Below are positions 1 through 6,007 of a stretch of DNA of 7,067 bases, piece by piece; position 1 is the stretch's first letter; each line of letters begins with the position of its first letter. The position numbers were made by a program, and so were the translations under genes. A model generated the notes under the pieces. It had not been told where the DNA came from. It ran no database searches and was given only the letters and a program-made list of their open reading frames with translations. Source of the stretch: Tardiphaga sp. (GTDB taxonomy: Bacteria > Pseudomonadota > Alphaproteobacteria > Rhizobiales > Xanthobacteraceae); the NCBI GenBank assembly GCA_028290765.1, contig JAQGJF010001086.1:1-7067 (forward strand), written 5' to 3'.

Positions 1-1
1 C

Positions 2-178
2 CTGGGTCTGCTTGTGCTTGCTGCGGACATAGACCTCGCTGGCGGGATCGTTGCCGACCAGCACCACCGCGAGGCCCGGCGTCAGGGCGTGGTCGCGGCC
101 GACCCGCGCCACTTCCTCGGCGACACGGGTGCGAAGTTCGGCGGCAATGATTTTTCCATCGATGATCCGGGCGGTCAT
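2..178 (-). CDS. folD: FolD, methylenetetrahydrofolate dehydrogenase/cyclohydrolase (N-terminal part, cut by window edge)
   Basis: Bifunctional cytosolic enzyme of one-carbon metabolism. It oxidises 5,10-methylene-THF to 5,10-methenyl-THF with NADP+ and hydrolyses that to 10-formyl-THF. Only the first 59 residues are inside the window; the family is usually about 290 residues. The visible part opens with [12 protein letters not shown], then the first beta strand region [14 protein letters not shown], then YVRSKHK. Tyr50 and Lys54 fall at the same numbers as the active-site Tyr and catalytic Lys of the E. coli enzyme, which also supports this ATG. An AGAGGA Shine-Dalgarno lies on the minus strand at 183-188, four bases from the ATG. 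The stop of the upstream DUF167 gene is 20 bases away, so the two are probably co-transcribed. The identification is firm although the gene is partial. Confidence 0.95.
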   Translation of the reverse strand, partial: MTARIIDGKIIAAELRTRVAEEVARVGRDHALTPGLAVVLVGNDPASEVYVRSKHKQTQ

Positions 179-198
179 GCGGTCCTCTGGCGTTTAAA

Positions 199-519
199 TT
201 AGTCGGGCTTTGCCGCGGTCAGGCGGCGCAGCGTGTCACCGAGTTTGGCGGGATCGCCGTCGACGGCAATCTGTTTGAGGCGTGACGTGGTTCCGGACAA
301 CACCCGGACATCACGCTTCGAGACGCCAAGCGCCTTGGCGAGCAGTTCCGTCACCGCGCGGTTGGCCTCGCCGCCTTCGGCGATGGCGCGGACGCGTACC
401 TTGACGACGGTGCGGCCGTTGGCCAGCGTTTCAACCCCGTCGATGTCGTCGCGCCCGCCGCGCGGCGTCACCCGCAACGCGACGCTGATGCCCTGGGTGG
501 AATAGCGCCAGGGATCCAT
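199..519 (-). CDS. DUF167 / YggU-type (UPF0235) small protein
   Basis: A 106-residue protein of the DUF167 (UPF0235, YggU) family, whose biochemical role is not established. Family marks are visible: an N-terminal PWRY segment, the strand and turn RVTPRGGRD (residues 16-24), EGGEANRA (48-55), which is the conserved G-x-A-N helix start, and SGTTSRLK (75-82). The length matches the family's usual 90-110 residues. There is no signal peptide or membrane segment, so it should be cytosolic. The start is the ATG at 519; upstream there is only a modest AAGG about ten bases away. It lies 21 bases downstream of yggT and 20 upstream of folD. The YggT/YggU pairing is widespread in proteobacteria, which supports both calls and suggests a shared but unknown function. 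Confidence 0.9.
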   Translation of the reverse strand: MDPWRYSTQGISVALRVTPRGGRDDIDGVETLANGRTVVKVRVRAIAEGGEANRAVTELLAKALGVSKRDVRVLSGTTSRLKQIAVDGDPAKLGDTLRRLTAAKPD

Positions 520-540
520 GAATGCTCTGCCTTCGGGCGA

Positions 541-831
541 TCAGAAGACGTAGGGATAGATGTAATAGGAGATCACCCGCTGAATCAGCATGATGATCAG
601 GATCAGGATGATCGGCGAGATGTCGAGACCGCCGAGATTCGGCATCACCGAGCGAATCGGCGCCAGCAACGGTTCGGTGATCCGGTACAGGAACTCCGCC
701 ACCGACGACACGAACTGGTTGCGCGTGTTGACCACGTTGAAGGCGATCAGCCAGGACAGGATCGCCGAGGCAATCAGCAGCCAGACATAGAGATCAAGAA
801 CGATGAGGACGATGTCGAGAATGGCACGCAT
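541..831 (-). CDS. YggT family integral membrane protein
   Basis: A 96-residue YggT-family membrane protein. Residues about 4-31 form a long hydrophobic helix ending in ILSWLIAF, and residues about 70-93 form a second one rich in Ile and Leu. Between them is the conserved amphipathic stretch YRITEPLLAPIRSVMP (49-64). Relatives in other bacteria have been linked to osmotic tolerance and membrane organisation, but the molecular function is not settled. The open frame extends upstream to 1032, into the antisense of the tRNA gene. I reject that extension because its first 67 codons look nothing like YggT and the family begins at a motif like MRAILD; the start is therefore the ATG at 831. No clear Shine-Dalgarno precedes it. 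It is the first gene of the probable yggT–yggU–folD operon. Confidence 0.88.
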   Translation of the reverse strand: MRAILDIVLIVLDLYVWLLIASAILSWLIAFNVVNTRNQFVSSVAEFLYRITEPLLAPIRSVMPNLGGLDISPIILILIIMLIQRVISYYIYPYVF

Positions 832-876
832 GGGGGGATTGCTCGCGGGGGTTCGGTCGCGGATTGGACTAAGGGG

Positions 877-905
877 TAAATATCGGTTCGGCCCCTCGCA
901 AACAA
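877..905 (-). promoter_or_regulatory. Weak candidate promoter for the yggT–yggU–folD run
   Basis: On the minus strand TTGTTT (905-900) and TATTTA (882-877) are separated by 17 bases, which would place a transcript start about 40 bases before the yggT ATG. Each box matches the sigma-70 consensus at only three positions, so this is a guess from spacing and location. An 11-base palindrome, GGGAAGTTCCC (906-916), abuts the putative -35 box. Confidence 0.3.
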
Positions 906-953
906 GGGAAGTTCCCGGCAAAAAGACCCGGAAAACCGCGATTTCGGTCGTTC

Positions 954-981
954 TTGACTTGCAGTTAATGGAGATTGTAAA
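954..981 (+). promoter_or_regulatory. Candidate sigma-70 promoter of the tRNA-Ala gene
   Basis: TTGACT at 954-959 matches five of six positions of the -35 consensus. TGTAAA at 976-981, after a 16-base spacer, matches four of six positions of the -10 consensus. The predicted start, near 988, leaves a leader of about 35 bases before the mature tRNA at 1025. The local drop in GC here fits a promoter. No other gene on this strand could use it. Confidence 0.55.
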
Positions 982-1024
982 TGGCGGCGTTTGCTGCCCG
1001 GTCGTTTCACGACCCGGTCGCGAC

Positions 1025-1098
<74 letters not shown>

Positions 1099-1100
<2 letters not shown>

Positions 1101-1154
1101 CGCTTCGCCTTCGGCTACGCGTGGCGCAGCCACGATAGCCGAAGGCGAAGCGTG
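1099..1154. repeat. Perfect 19-bp inverted repeat fused to the tRNA 3' end
   Basis: The left arm CACGCTTCGCCTTCGGCTA (1099-1117) is the exact reverse complement of the right arm at 1136-1154. The 18-base centre contains a second perfect stem, CGTGGC/GCCACG (1120-1125/1129-1134), closing on GCA, so the whole 56 bases fold into one long hairpin. Each arm also contains a small palindrome (GCCTTCGGC or GCCGAAGGC). A degenerate copy of the right arm follows at about 1162-1178. No T-run follows on either strand, so it is not a classical intrinsic terminator. From memory, similar GCCCTTCGGGC-type palindromes are dispersed in Bradyrhizobium-type genomes, often near tRNAs; I cannot verify copy number here. 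It may act as a bidirectional transcript end or 3' processing boundary between two convergent genes. Confidence 0.85.
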
Positions 1155-1225
1155 CCCGGCATAGCCCGAAGGGCGACGACGGGCCGCCACACGATTAGAT
1201 CGCAGCATCCGTTACGCGCGCTCAC

Positions 1226-1720
1226 TCAGCCGCTCCTCTTCCCCCGCCCCAAAAACCCTACCGTCTCCGGCCGTTCCCTCAGCCACCCGCTCCACTTCCC
1301 AAACACCTTCGCCATCCGCTCCGGCTCGACCCCGAGCTGCGCCATCGCGACGCCGCCGTTGACCGATTCGCGGTAGTGCGCGACCAGGCCGTCGCGGATG
1401 ATGAAGCGGCTGATGCCGTCGATGACGACGTTCCGGCCTTTGAACCGGTCGATCTTGGAGGTGAAGCTCGACAGCGACCAGGCGTATCCGGTTCGGCCGT
1501 CGAACACCGGATCGAACATCTCCCAGCGATAGTCGGCGGCGTCGCAGTGAAAAAGATCCTGCATCATATGCGCGATGTCGGCGCGGCCCCGGTGGACGCC
1601 GTAGATGTAGTCGTCATAAACCGCATCTTCGGTGAAGTGTTGGGCGAAGCGGGCGCCGACACCGGATTCGGCGGAGCGTGTGAATTGATCGAGCAGCAGC
1701 GCAAATTCGTCGCTGGTCAT
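1226..1720 (-). CDS. SnoaL/NTF2-like fold protein of unknown substrate
   Basis: A 164-residue protein that looks like a nuclear transport factor 2 / SnoaL-like alpha+beta barrel. This fold is used by small cyclases, isomerases and hydratases as well as by non-catalytic binding proteins. The pattern is visible: N-terminal helices (residues 3-28), HFTEDAVYDDYIYGVHRGRADI (28-49) with the acidic YDD and the RGR turn, then WEMFDPVFDG (66-75), alternating strands AWSLSSFTSK (80-89), and the closing strands DGISRFIIRDGLVAHYRES (101-119). A C-terminal tail of about 35 residues (from about 130), ending in RGKRSG, lies outside the core and is basic. The start is well fixed: AAGGGAGG on the minus strand at 1725-1732 lies four bases before the ATG. 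A 7-bp hairpin (1743-1759) precedes it. The reaction cannot be told from sequence. Confidence 0.8.
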   Translation of the reverse strand: MTSDEFALLLDQFTRSAESGVGARFAQHFTEDAVYDDYIYGVHRGRADIAHMMQDLFHCDAADYRWEMFDPVFDGRTGYAWSLSSFTSKIDRFKGRNVVIDGISRFIIRDGLVAHYRESVNGGVAMAQLGVEPERMAKVFGKWSGWLRERPETVGFLGRGKRSG

Positions 1721-1742
1721 GTCGCCTCCCTTGATCGAGACG

Positions 1743-1759
1743 TCAGCGCGAAGCGCTGA
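1743..1759. repeat. 7-bp hairpin in the leader of the SnoaL-like gene
   Basis: TCAGCGC (1743-1749) and GCGCTGA (1753-1759) are exact reverse complements around GAA. On the minus strand it is a TTC-loop hairpin ending ten bases before the Shine-Dalgarno of the SnoaL-like gene, and it also lies 72-88 bases after the amidotransferase stop. It could be a leader structure or an RNA end; no T-run follows. Confidence 0.5.
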
Positions 1760-1824
1760 TCGAACGTCAACGTCGTTGGGCGAATGCTATCACATCTGAA
1801 GGGTCGGAGGCGGCGAGCGCGCCG

Positions 1825-1840
1825 CGCGGATTATTCCGCG
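1825..1840. repeat. GC-rich hairpin enclosing the amidotransferase stop codon
   Basis: CGCGGA (1825-1830) and TCCGCG (1835-1840) pair exactly around the four bases TTAT, which contain the TAA stop read on the minus strand. It is stable but has no T-run after it. It could stall transcription or protect an RNA end, or be a chance effect of GC-rich sequence. Confidence 0.4.
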
Positions 1841-2685
1841 GCTTGTGCCAGCGGAAACGCCGGGGCTGCAACGCGCGGCCGGCGCGCCAGCCAGCCGTCG
1901 AGAAAGTGCTTCAGCCAGGCGCGCTCGGCGACGTCATGCACCGCGCGATAGGCGAAGTGCTCGCGGCATGGGCGCGCGCCCGGTAATTCGAGGCGCTCAT
2001 GGCCGCGCGTGGTCCAGCGGTGCATCATCGCGGTGGTGACGTCGGGGTGAAACTGGAAACCAAACGCGTTGCGCTCGCGAAATGCCTCGACCGGAAAGTC
2101 GCTTCCCTCCGCCAAGAGCTCGCTGCCGACCGGCAGCTCGAATCCTTCGCGGTGCCAGTGGTAGACATGATCCGGCCAATCCGCACAGATCGCCCGGCCG
2201 GCAGCGGTCGGGCGGATCGGGTAATAGCCGATCTGGGCGCGGCCTTCCGGGTGCGGCGCGACGCGTGCGCCCAGTTGCACGGCCAGCATCTGCGCGCCGA
2301 GGCAGATCCCGAGAAACGGACGGTCCTCGCTCAGCGGCACGGCGATCCAGTCGATTTCGCGGCGGACATAGTCGTCGGGATCGTTGGCGCTCATCGGTCC
2401 GCCGAAAATCACTGCACCGGCATGGTCGTCCAGCGTCTCCGGCAAGGGATCGCCGAAACGGGGGCGGCGGATGTCCAGCGGATGGCCGAGCAGCCTCAGC
2501 GCGTTGCCGACCCGGCCCGGTGTCGAAGTTTCCTGGTGCAGCACGATCAGCACCGGCCGCAAATCGGCCGAAATGGCGCAAGGGGTGGGGCAAGGGATCG
2601 GAGTGGGGAGGTCCGGCAGGTCCGCCGCGGCGATATTGTCCGCAGCCGATTGAATCCACGCTGATTTCTGCTCTTGGAAGCTCAT
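1831..2685 (-). CDS. Class I glutamine amidotransferase-like protein (GMP synthase glutaminase type)
   Basis: A 284-residue stand-alone class I (triad) glutamine amidotransferase domain protein. The core begins at residue 44 (PVLIVLHQE). It continues with the oxyanion-loop segment IFGGPMSAND (93-102), the nucleophile elbow GICLGAQ (126-132, Cys128), HWHREGF (176-182) and FQFHPDVT (210-217). Cys128 and His213 are two triad members; the third position is Asp215 where most relatives have Glu. Related stand-alone proteins hydrolyse glutamine or gamma-glutamyl compounds, but the true substrate is unknown. The first 43 residues form a Pro/Ala-rich extension not typical of the fold. The ATG at 2685 lacks a Shine-Dalgarno and sits one base after a small ACGAT/ATCGT hairpin; the only later candidate is a TTG at codon 42, so the start is moderately uncertain. 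The stop codon lies in the loop of a 6-bp GC hairpin (1825-1840). Confidence 0.88.
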   Translation of the reverse strand: MSFQEQKSAWIQSAADNIAAADLPDLPTPIPCPTPCAISADLRPVLIVLHQETSTPGRVGNALRLLGHPLDIRRPRFGDPLPETLDDHAGAVIFGGPMSANDPDDYVRREIDWIAVPLSEDRPFLGICLGAQMLAVQLGARVAPHPEGRAQIGYYPIRPTAAGRAICADWPDHVYHWHREGFELPVGSELLAEGSDFPVEAFRERNAFGFQFHPDVTTAMMHRWTTRGHERLELPGARPCREHFAYRAVHDVAERAWLKHFLDGWLARRPRVAAPAFPLAQAAE

Positions 2686-2769
2686 AACGATGAAATCGTA
2701 CCGTGAAGCCCTTAACCCGAAATTAATCGTAACCCCGAAACGGCGTTACCTCGAAAAGTTAAGCAAATA

Positions 2770-2786
2770 GCGGGCCAGAAACCCGC
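2770..2786 (-). terminator. Weak terminator-like hairpin after the SDR gene
   Basis: GCGGG (2770-2774) pairs with CCCGC (2782-2786) around seven bases, 34 bases after the SDR stop on the minus strand. It is followed there by TATTTGCTTAACTTTT, which is T-rich but not a clean U-tract. It is a plausible weak intrinsic terminator. The remaining bases up to the amidotransferase start (2686-2819 in all) are relatively AT-rich and may hold that gene's promoter, but I cannot place boxes with confidence. Confidence 0.3.
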
Positions 2787-2819
2787 CCAAGAATACACCT
2801 AAGCCAAACTTCGGCCGTT

Positions 2820-3599
2820 TCAGAGGCGCCGCAACTGAAGACGACCGACCGCGGCCAGGATGAACCCCCGCGGAAAAAATCGCAGCAGGAACGGCACGAT
2901 CTTGATGCCGAGGCCGGGCATTACCGTGCGTTTGCCGGCCATCAGGCCGCGGTAGCCGGCCAGAGCGACCGCCGCGGGCTGAACATTTAGTATCGCGGAA
3001 TCCAGTCCCGGTTCGAAACCTGCACGTTGCTGAAATTCGGAAGGCACCGGGCCGGGGCAGAGCGCCGTCACCCGCACGCCGCGGTGACTCAGTTCCTGAT
3101 GCAGCGCTTCGGTAAACGACAGCACATAGGCTTTGGATGCATAATAAACCGCCATGCCTGGGCCGGGCAGAAATCCGGCAATCGATCCGACATTGAGAAT
3201 GCCGCCGCCGTGCCGGATCAGGCTCTCGGAAAACCGCAGCGACAAATCGGTCAGGCAGCGGATGTTGACGTCGATGATGCCGAGCTGCTCGGCGCGATTC
3301 ATGTCGGTCGCCTGTCCGAACAGACCGTAGCCCGCATTGTTCACGACGAACTCGACCTCGACGTCCTCGGAGGCCAGCGCCGCGGCGACCTGGTCACCGG
3401 CATTGGGCTGCGCGAGATCGCAAGGAATGAGGATCGGCACCGCCCCGCCCGCGGCAACGATCTCGTCCGCCAGTGTCTTGAGACGATCGGCGCGGCGCGC
3501 CACCAGCGCGACCCGATGATCATTCGCCGCGAAAACGCGTGCCAGTTCGGCGCCAATTCCCGCAGAGGCACCGGTTATCAACGTCACGCGTTCGGTCAC
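2820..3599 (-). CDS. Short-chain dehydrogenase/reductase, classical type (DltE/COG0300-like)
   Basis: A 259-residue NAD(P)(H)-dependent oxidoreductase with a Rossmann fold. The cofactor motif TGASAGIG is at residues 9-16. ARR (34-36) after the second strand has basic residues that usually favour NADPH. CDL (60-62) contacts adenine and NNAG is at 87-90. The catalytic set is Asn112, Ser139, Tyr152 and Lys156 (YYASK), followed by CPGPVPSEF (181-189). Substrate is unknown. The C-terminal 30 residues are hydrophobic with scattered Arg (VPFLLRFFPRGF), suggesting a membrane-touching or dimer surface. The start is GTG; an in-frame TGA two codons upstream rules out a longer protein, and the motif position fits the family. 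There is no good Shine-Dalgarno. A perfect TTCAAG/CTTGAA palindrome lies three to seventeen bases upstream, over the putative promoter. Confidence 0.92.
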   Translation of the reverse strand: MTERVTLITGASAGIGAELARVFAANDHRVALVARRADRLKTLADEIVAAGGAVPILIPCDLAQPNAGDQVAAALASEDVEVEFVVNNAGYGLFGQATDMNRAEQLGIIDVNIRCLTDLSLRFSESLIRHGGGILNVGSIAGFLPGPGMAVYYASKAYVLSFTEALHQELSHRGVRVTALCPGPVPSEFQQRAGFEPGLDSAILNVQPAAVALAGYRGLMAGKRTVMPGLGIKIVPFLLRFFPRGFILAAVGRLQLRRL

Positions 3600-3601
3600 T
3601 G

Positions 3602-3616
3602 TTCAAGGCTCTTGAA
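3602..3616. promoter_or_regulatory. Palindromic operator candidate upstream of the SDR start
   Basis: TTCAAG-GCT-CTTGAA is a perfect 6-bp inverted repeat with a 3-bp centre, ending two bases before the GTG start codon. It overlaps the expected transcript start and the -10 box of the candidate promoter. Its position fits a dimeric repressor site, or an RNA hairpin that hides the ribosome site. No regulator gene is adjacent in the window. Confidence 0.4.
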
Positions 3617-3641
3617 ATAATTTGCACGATATGGCGGTCAA
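3614..3641 (-). promoter_or_regulatory. Candidate promoter of the SDR gene
   Basis: On the minus strand TTGACC (3641-3636) matches five of six -35 positions. TATTTC (3619-3614), after 16 bases, matches three of six -10 positions. A start near 3607 would leave a leader of under ten bases, consistent with the missing Shine-Dalgarno and a leaderless or nearly leaderless GTG start. Confidence 0.4.
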
Positions 3642-3656
3642 TGGCCGCAAGACACC

Positions 3657-3704
3657 ACAGGCCTTATGCGGGATGCAAGCCATCCGCAAGCCTGTTGGGC
3701 CTGT
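3657..3704. repeat. Two-tier inverted repeat (structured element) upstream of the SDR gene
   Basis: The outer arms ACAGGCC (3657-3663) and GGCCTGT (3698-3704) are exact reverse complements. Inside them TGCGGGATG (3667-3675) pairs with CATCCGCA (3681-3688) over eight base pairs with one bulged G, closing on CAAGC. The internal loops are 3 and 9 bases. Fifteen paired positions in 48 bases outside any gene suggest a folded RNA or a protein site. There is no T-run on either side. Confidence 0.5.
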
Positions 3705-3907
3705 CTCGCGCATATCATGTCAGAATGAGCCCCAGCGACAACAGGTCGGGGTGTGTCGATTCCGCGCAGCAGCACGGTGAGATTAAGGTTTCTTCATGTT
3801 TCGCGTGGTTCCGGCGGGGAGAGCCGGTTTGCCGCGGGAAAACGCCCTATTTCAGCAGCTGCCCCCAGTTCGGTGCGGACCAATGTCGCAAATCCGGCAT
3901 TGGAATT

Positions 3908-4387
3908 TCAGGTCGCGGCACCCGATGTCGCCGTGCTGCCCGCGACGCGATGCTTGAGGTCGATGCGGTCGCGCGACGATATGCCGAGCAGGTCGGCGGC
4001 GCGCCAGACCACGTTTTCCTCGAATTCGCTGACTTTGCCATCGGCATAGACCAGTTCCCACATCATCTCGACGATGCGCAGTCGGCCCTCTTCATTCACC
4101 GACCGCATGATCACGCTGGTGAAATGATAAAGATCGACCGCCTCGCCCTCGACCAGCGTCGCGGCCGCGATAAGCTTGTCCGCGGTGCCGGGATCGAGCC
4201 CGAACCGGCTTTCGAGCAGGCCGTGAAGTTTCTGCTTCTCAACCTCGGAAGGTGCGCCGTCCAGCGAGATGACATGCACCAACAGCGCCGTCGCCGCCAG
4301 CCGATAGCCGGTGTCGTCAAACGTCTGCTGTCCATGCGTGGTGGGGGAAACCACGTCGGCAATGAATTCGCGTAATCTTTCCAGCAT
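3908..4387 (-). CDS. TerB-like (tellurite-resistance TerB family) protein
   Basis: A 159-residue all-helical protein resembling the TerB family (COG4103 type), a small fold also found in DjlA-type proteins. The hallmark duplicated acidic motif is present: SLDGAPSEVEK at 41-51 and YADGKVSEFEENVVW at 114-128, each D-G followed by a Ser and Glu, likely at helix starts that can bind a metal. Between them are helices covering LIAAATLVEGEAVDLYHF (72-89) and RIVEMMWELVY (104-114). There is no signal peptide or membrane segment. The name comes from tellurite-resistance operons, but no other ter gene is nearby, so resistance should not be assumed. The frame also offers a TTG just before the ATG; I chose the ATG at 4387 with a weak GAGAG upstream. 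Length is normal for the family. Confidence 0.82.
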   Translation of the reverse strand: MLERLREFIADVVSPTTHGQQTFDDTGYRLAATALLVHVISLDGAPSEVEKQKLHGLLESRFGLDPGTADKLIAAATLVEGEAVDLYHFTSVIMRSVNEEGRLRIVEMMWELVYADGKVSEFEENVVWRAADLLGISSRDRIDLKHRVAGSTATSGAAT

Positions 4388-4537
4388 CAAACTCTCGATC
4401 GTCGGACTTCAGGAATGTTAGGTGATATTTGTGTTTGATAGCGCCAAAATGCAACGTCCGCATCTGCCTCAGCTCCGACGCGATGCATTATCTTTCGGTA
4501 ATCAAGACGTCATCACCGGGGCGGTGCTGCGGCCGCC
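4388..4537. other. Intergenic spacer between cyclase and TerB-like genes
   Basis: The cyclase stop is followed directly on the minus strand by a GC hairpin, GGCGG/CCGCC (4520-4524/4533-4537), without a T-run. The half nearest the TerB-like start (about 4400-4460) is AT-richer, with minus-strand TTGCAT, TTGGCG and TAACAT, and is the likely promoter area. The box spacings are poor, so no promoter is called. Confidence 0.35.
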
Positions 4538-5947
4538 TCACGGAATTTCGTAGACCAGCATCTTGTCGGCGATGCCGCGCAAGGCCGCCTGCTTTTGAAT
4601 CGGCGTGATCGATGCCTTCTCCAGGATCGCGGTGACGGCAGGCGCCTCGATCACCGGCCCGGTGACGTGGATCGCCTGCGAGGTGCACAGGCCCTGAACC
4701 CGGGCGGCGATGTTGACGGTCTGGCCGAAATAATCCTGGCGTTCGTTGAGCATGACCGCGAGGCAGGGGCCTTCGTGAATCCCGATCTTGACCACCAGGT
4801 CCTTGGTGCCGCGTTCCTCATTGAGCCGGTCCATCGCGCCACGAATGCGCAGGCCGGCGGAGAGCGCCTGTTCGGGCCGCAGGAACGTCGCCATCACGGC
4901 ATCGCCGATCTTCTTCACCCCCGCGCCGGTCTCGGCGGCGATGATTTCCAGCAGCGCATGGAAATGGGCGCGCACCAGGTCGAACGCGGCGAGGTCGCCG
5001 ACGCGCTCATAGAGCGCGGTCGACCCCTTGAGGTCGGTGAACAGGAAGGTCAGCGAGGTGATCTTCAGGCGCTGGTCGATGTTGAGATTGTCGGCCTTGA
5101 ACACGTCGCGGAAGGTCTGGTTGGACAGCATCCGCTTGGCGGTGACGAACGGCTTGCGCTTGCCGATCAGATGATGGAGCGCGTCCGCGGCGACGAACAC
5201 CGACGGCAGCACGCGGACCTCGGTCTGGTTGTCCAGCGACAGCCGCAACGGCCCGGGGCGCAGGGTGATGGTGCCGGTCGGCGCCTGGATGCGATTGTAG
5301 ATCAGCGACAATTGCTGGCGTTCCTTGGTCGGCTCGCCCTGAACGTCGATGAATTGCGCCGCGTGTGTCACCGGCTCGAACACGATGATGAATTCCGCCG
5401 GCAATTGCAGCGACAGCACCGCCTTCTCGTGCGCCGGCAGTTCGAGCGCGTCCAGCACTACCTGTTCGGACAGCTCCGCGAACGACTCCTTGTTGAAGTC
5501 GACGCCGGAACTCCAGAATATCTGCTTGAAGTAATCCCAGATCGGCAAGGTGTTGGGATCGTGCGCCGCGATGTGCCGGACCCTGGGGCTGACCGTGAAG
5601 GCGACCTCGACCTGCTCGTCGACCGAGGCTTCGTAGCCGCAAGCGCACAGGCCGCAATGATAGTCGTCGTGGCGCAGCGATTTCAGGGTGCTGTGGGCGT
5701 CGAGCACGCCGCCGCAGCCCGGGCAGAGCACATTCCAGGTGAGATCGAACAGGCCGAGCCGGGACGCATGGAGAAAGCCCGAGATCACCCGCTCTTCGTT
5801 CAGGCCGGTCTTGCCCGCGAAATCCAGCAGGTTGATGCGGTTGAGTTCGTGATCCTCGCCCTTGTGGATCAGTTGCTCGATCGCGTCCGCCACCGCCGGA
5901 TCGGCGGTTTGTTTCAACACCGCGAATTGGGCCTGGATGTCGCTCAT
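4538..5947 (-). CDS. Soluble class III adenylate cyclase with N-terminal Cys4 cluster
   Basis: A 469-residue protein predicted to make cAMP from ATP in the cytosol. Residues 298 to about 440 are a class III cyclase domain with every key position visible: metal-binding Asp305 (FLFTDLKGST) and Asp349 (KKIGD), adenine-selecting Lys345 and Asp405 (DYFGQ), and transition-state Asn412 and Arg416 (VNIAAR). The spacings, Lys345 four before Asp349 and Asp405 seven before Asn412, match mycobacterial Rv1625c. The first 297 residues have no membrane segment; they carry CPGC (75-78) and CGLC (98-101) plus Cys103, a likely zinc ribbon, then a beta-rich region of unknown function resembling the domain annotated as DUF5939 in cyclases. 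This part probably senses a signal. The start at ATG 5947 is bounded by an in-frame TAA four codons upstream and has no Shine-Dalgarno. A P450 gene ends 60 bases upstream. Confidence 0.93.
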   Translation of the reverse strand: MSDIQAQFAVLKQTADPAVADAIEQLIHKGEDHELNRINLLDFAGKTGLNEERVISGFLHASRLGLFDLTWNVLCPGCGGVLDAHSTLKSLRHDDYHCGLCACGYEASVDEQVEVAFTVSPRVRHIAAHDPNTLPIWDYFKQIFWSSGVDFNKESFAELSEQVVLDALELPAHEKAVLSLQLPAEFIIVFEPVTHAAQFIDVQGEPTKERQQLSLIYNRIQAPTGTITLRPGPLRLSLDNQTEVRVLPSVFVAADALHHLIGKRKPFVTAKRMLSNQTFRDVFKADNLNIDQRLKITSLTFLFTDLKGSTALYERVGDLAAFDLVRAHFHALLEIIAAETGAGVKKIGDAVMATFLRPEQALSAGLRIRGAMDRLNEERGTKDLVVKIGIHEGPCLAVMLNERQDYFGQTVNIAARVQGLCTSQAIHVTGPVIEAPAVTAILEKASITPIQKQAALRGIADKMLVYEIP

Positions 5948-6007
5948 GGGGTGAGTTTAGAGCAGTTTGATGACGCCTCCAAGTGACGCGTCGGTGATGT
6001 ATTTCGG

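Larger units (their letters stand above)
3600..3907. other. Gene-free stretch between the TerB-like and SDR genes
   Basis: These 308 bases hold no open frame with recognisable protein character; the frames crossing it on either strand are composed of shadows of the flanking genes. It contains the SDR promoter and palindrome (3602-3641), the compound inverted repeat at 3657-3704, and a small hairpin CCGGC/GCCGG (3811-3815/3823-3827). The part nearest the TerB-like stop (about 3720-3907) shows nothing else I can name. Confidence 0.6.

Noticed and set aside
3539..4375. 278-residue plus-strand frame spanning the SDR end, the gap and the TerB-like gene
   Set aside because: Its residues are antisense readings of the two flanking genes joined through noncoding sequence; no domain pattern is visible.
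4595..5986. 463-residue plus-strand frame opposite the cyclase
   Set aside because: Long antisense frames are common in GC-rich genes. It mirrors the cyclase codons, shows no recognisable motif, and the minus strand encodes a complete catalytic set.
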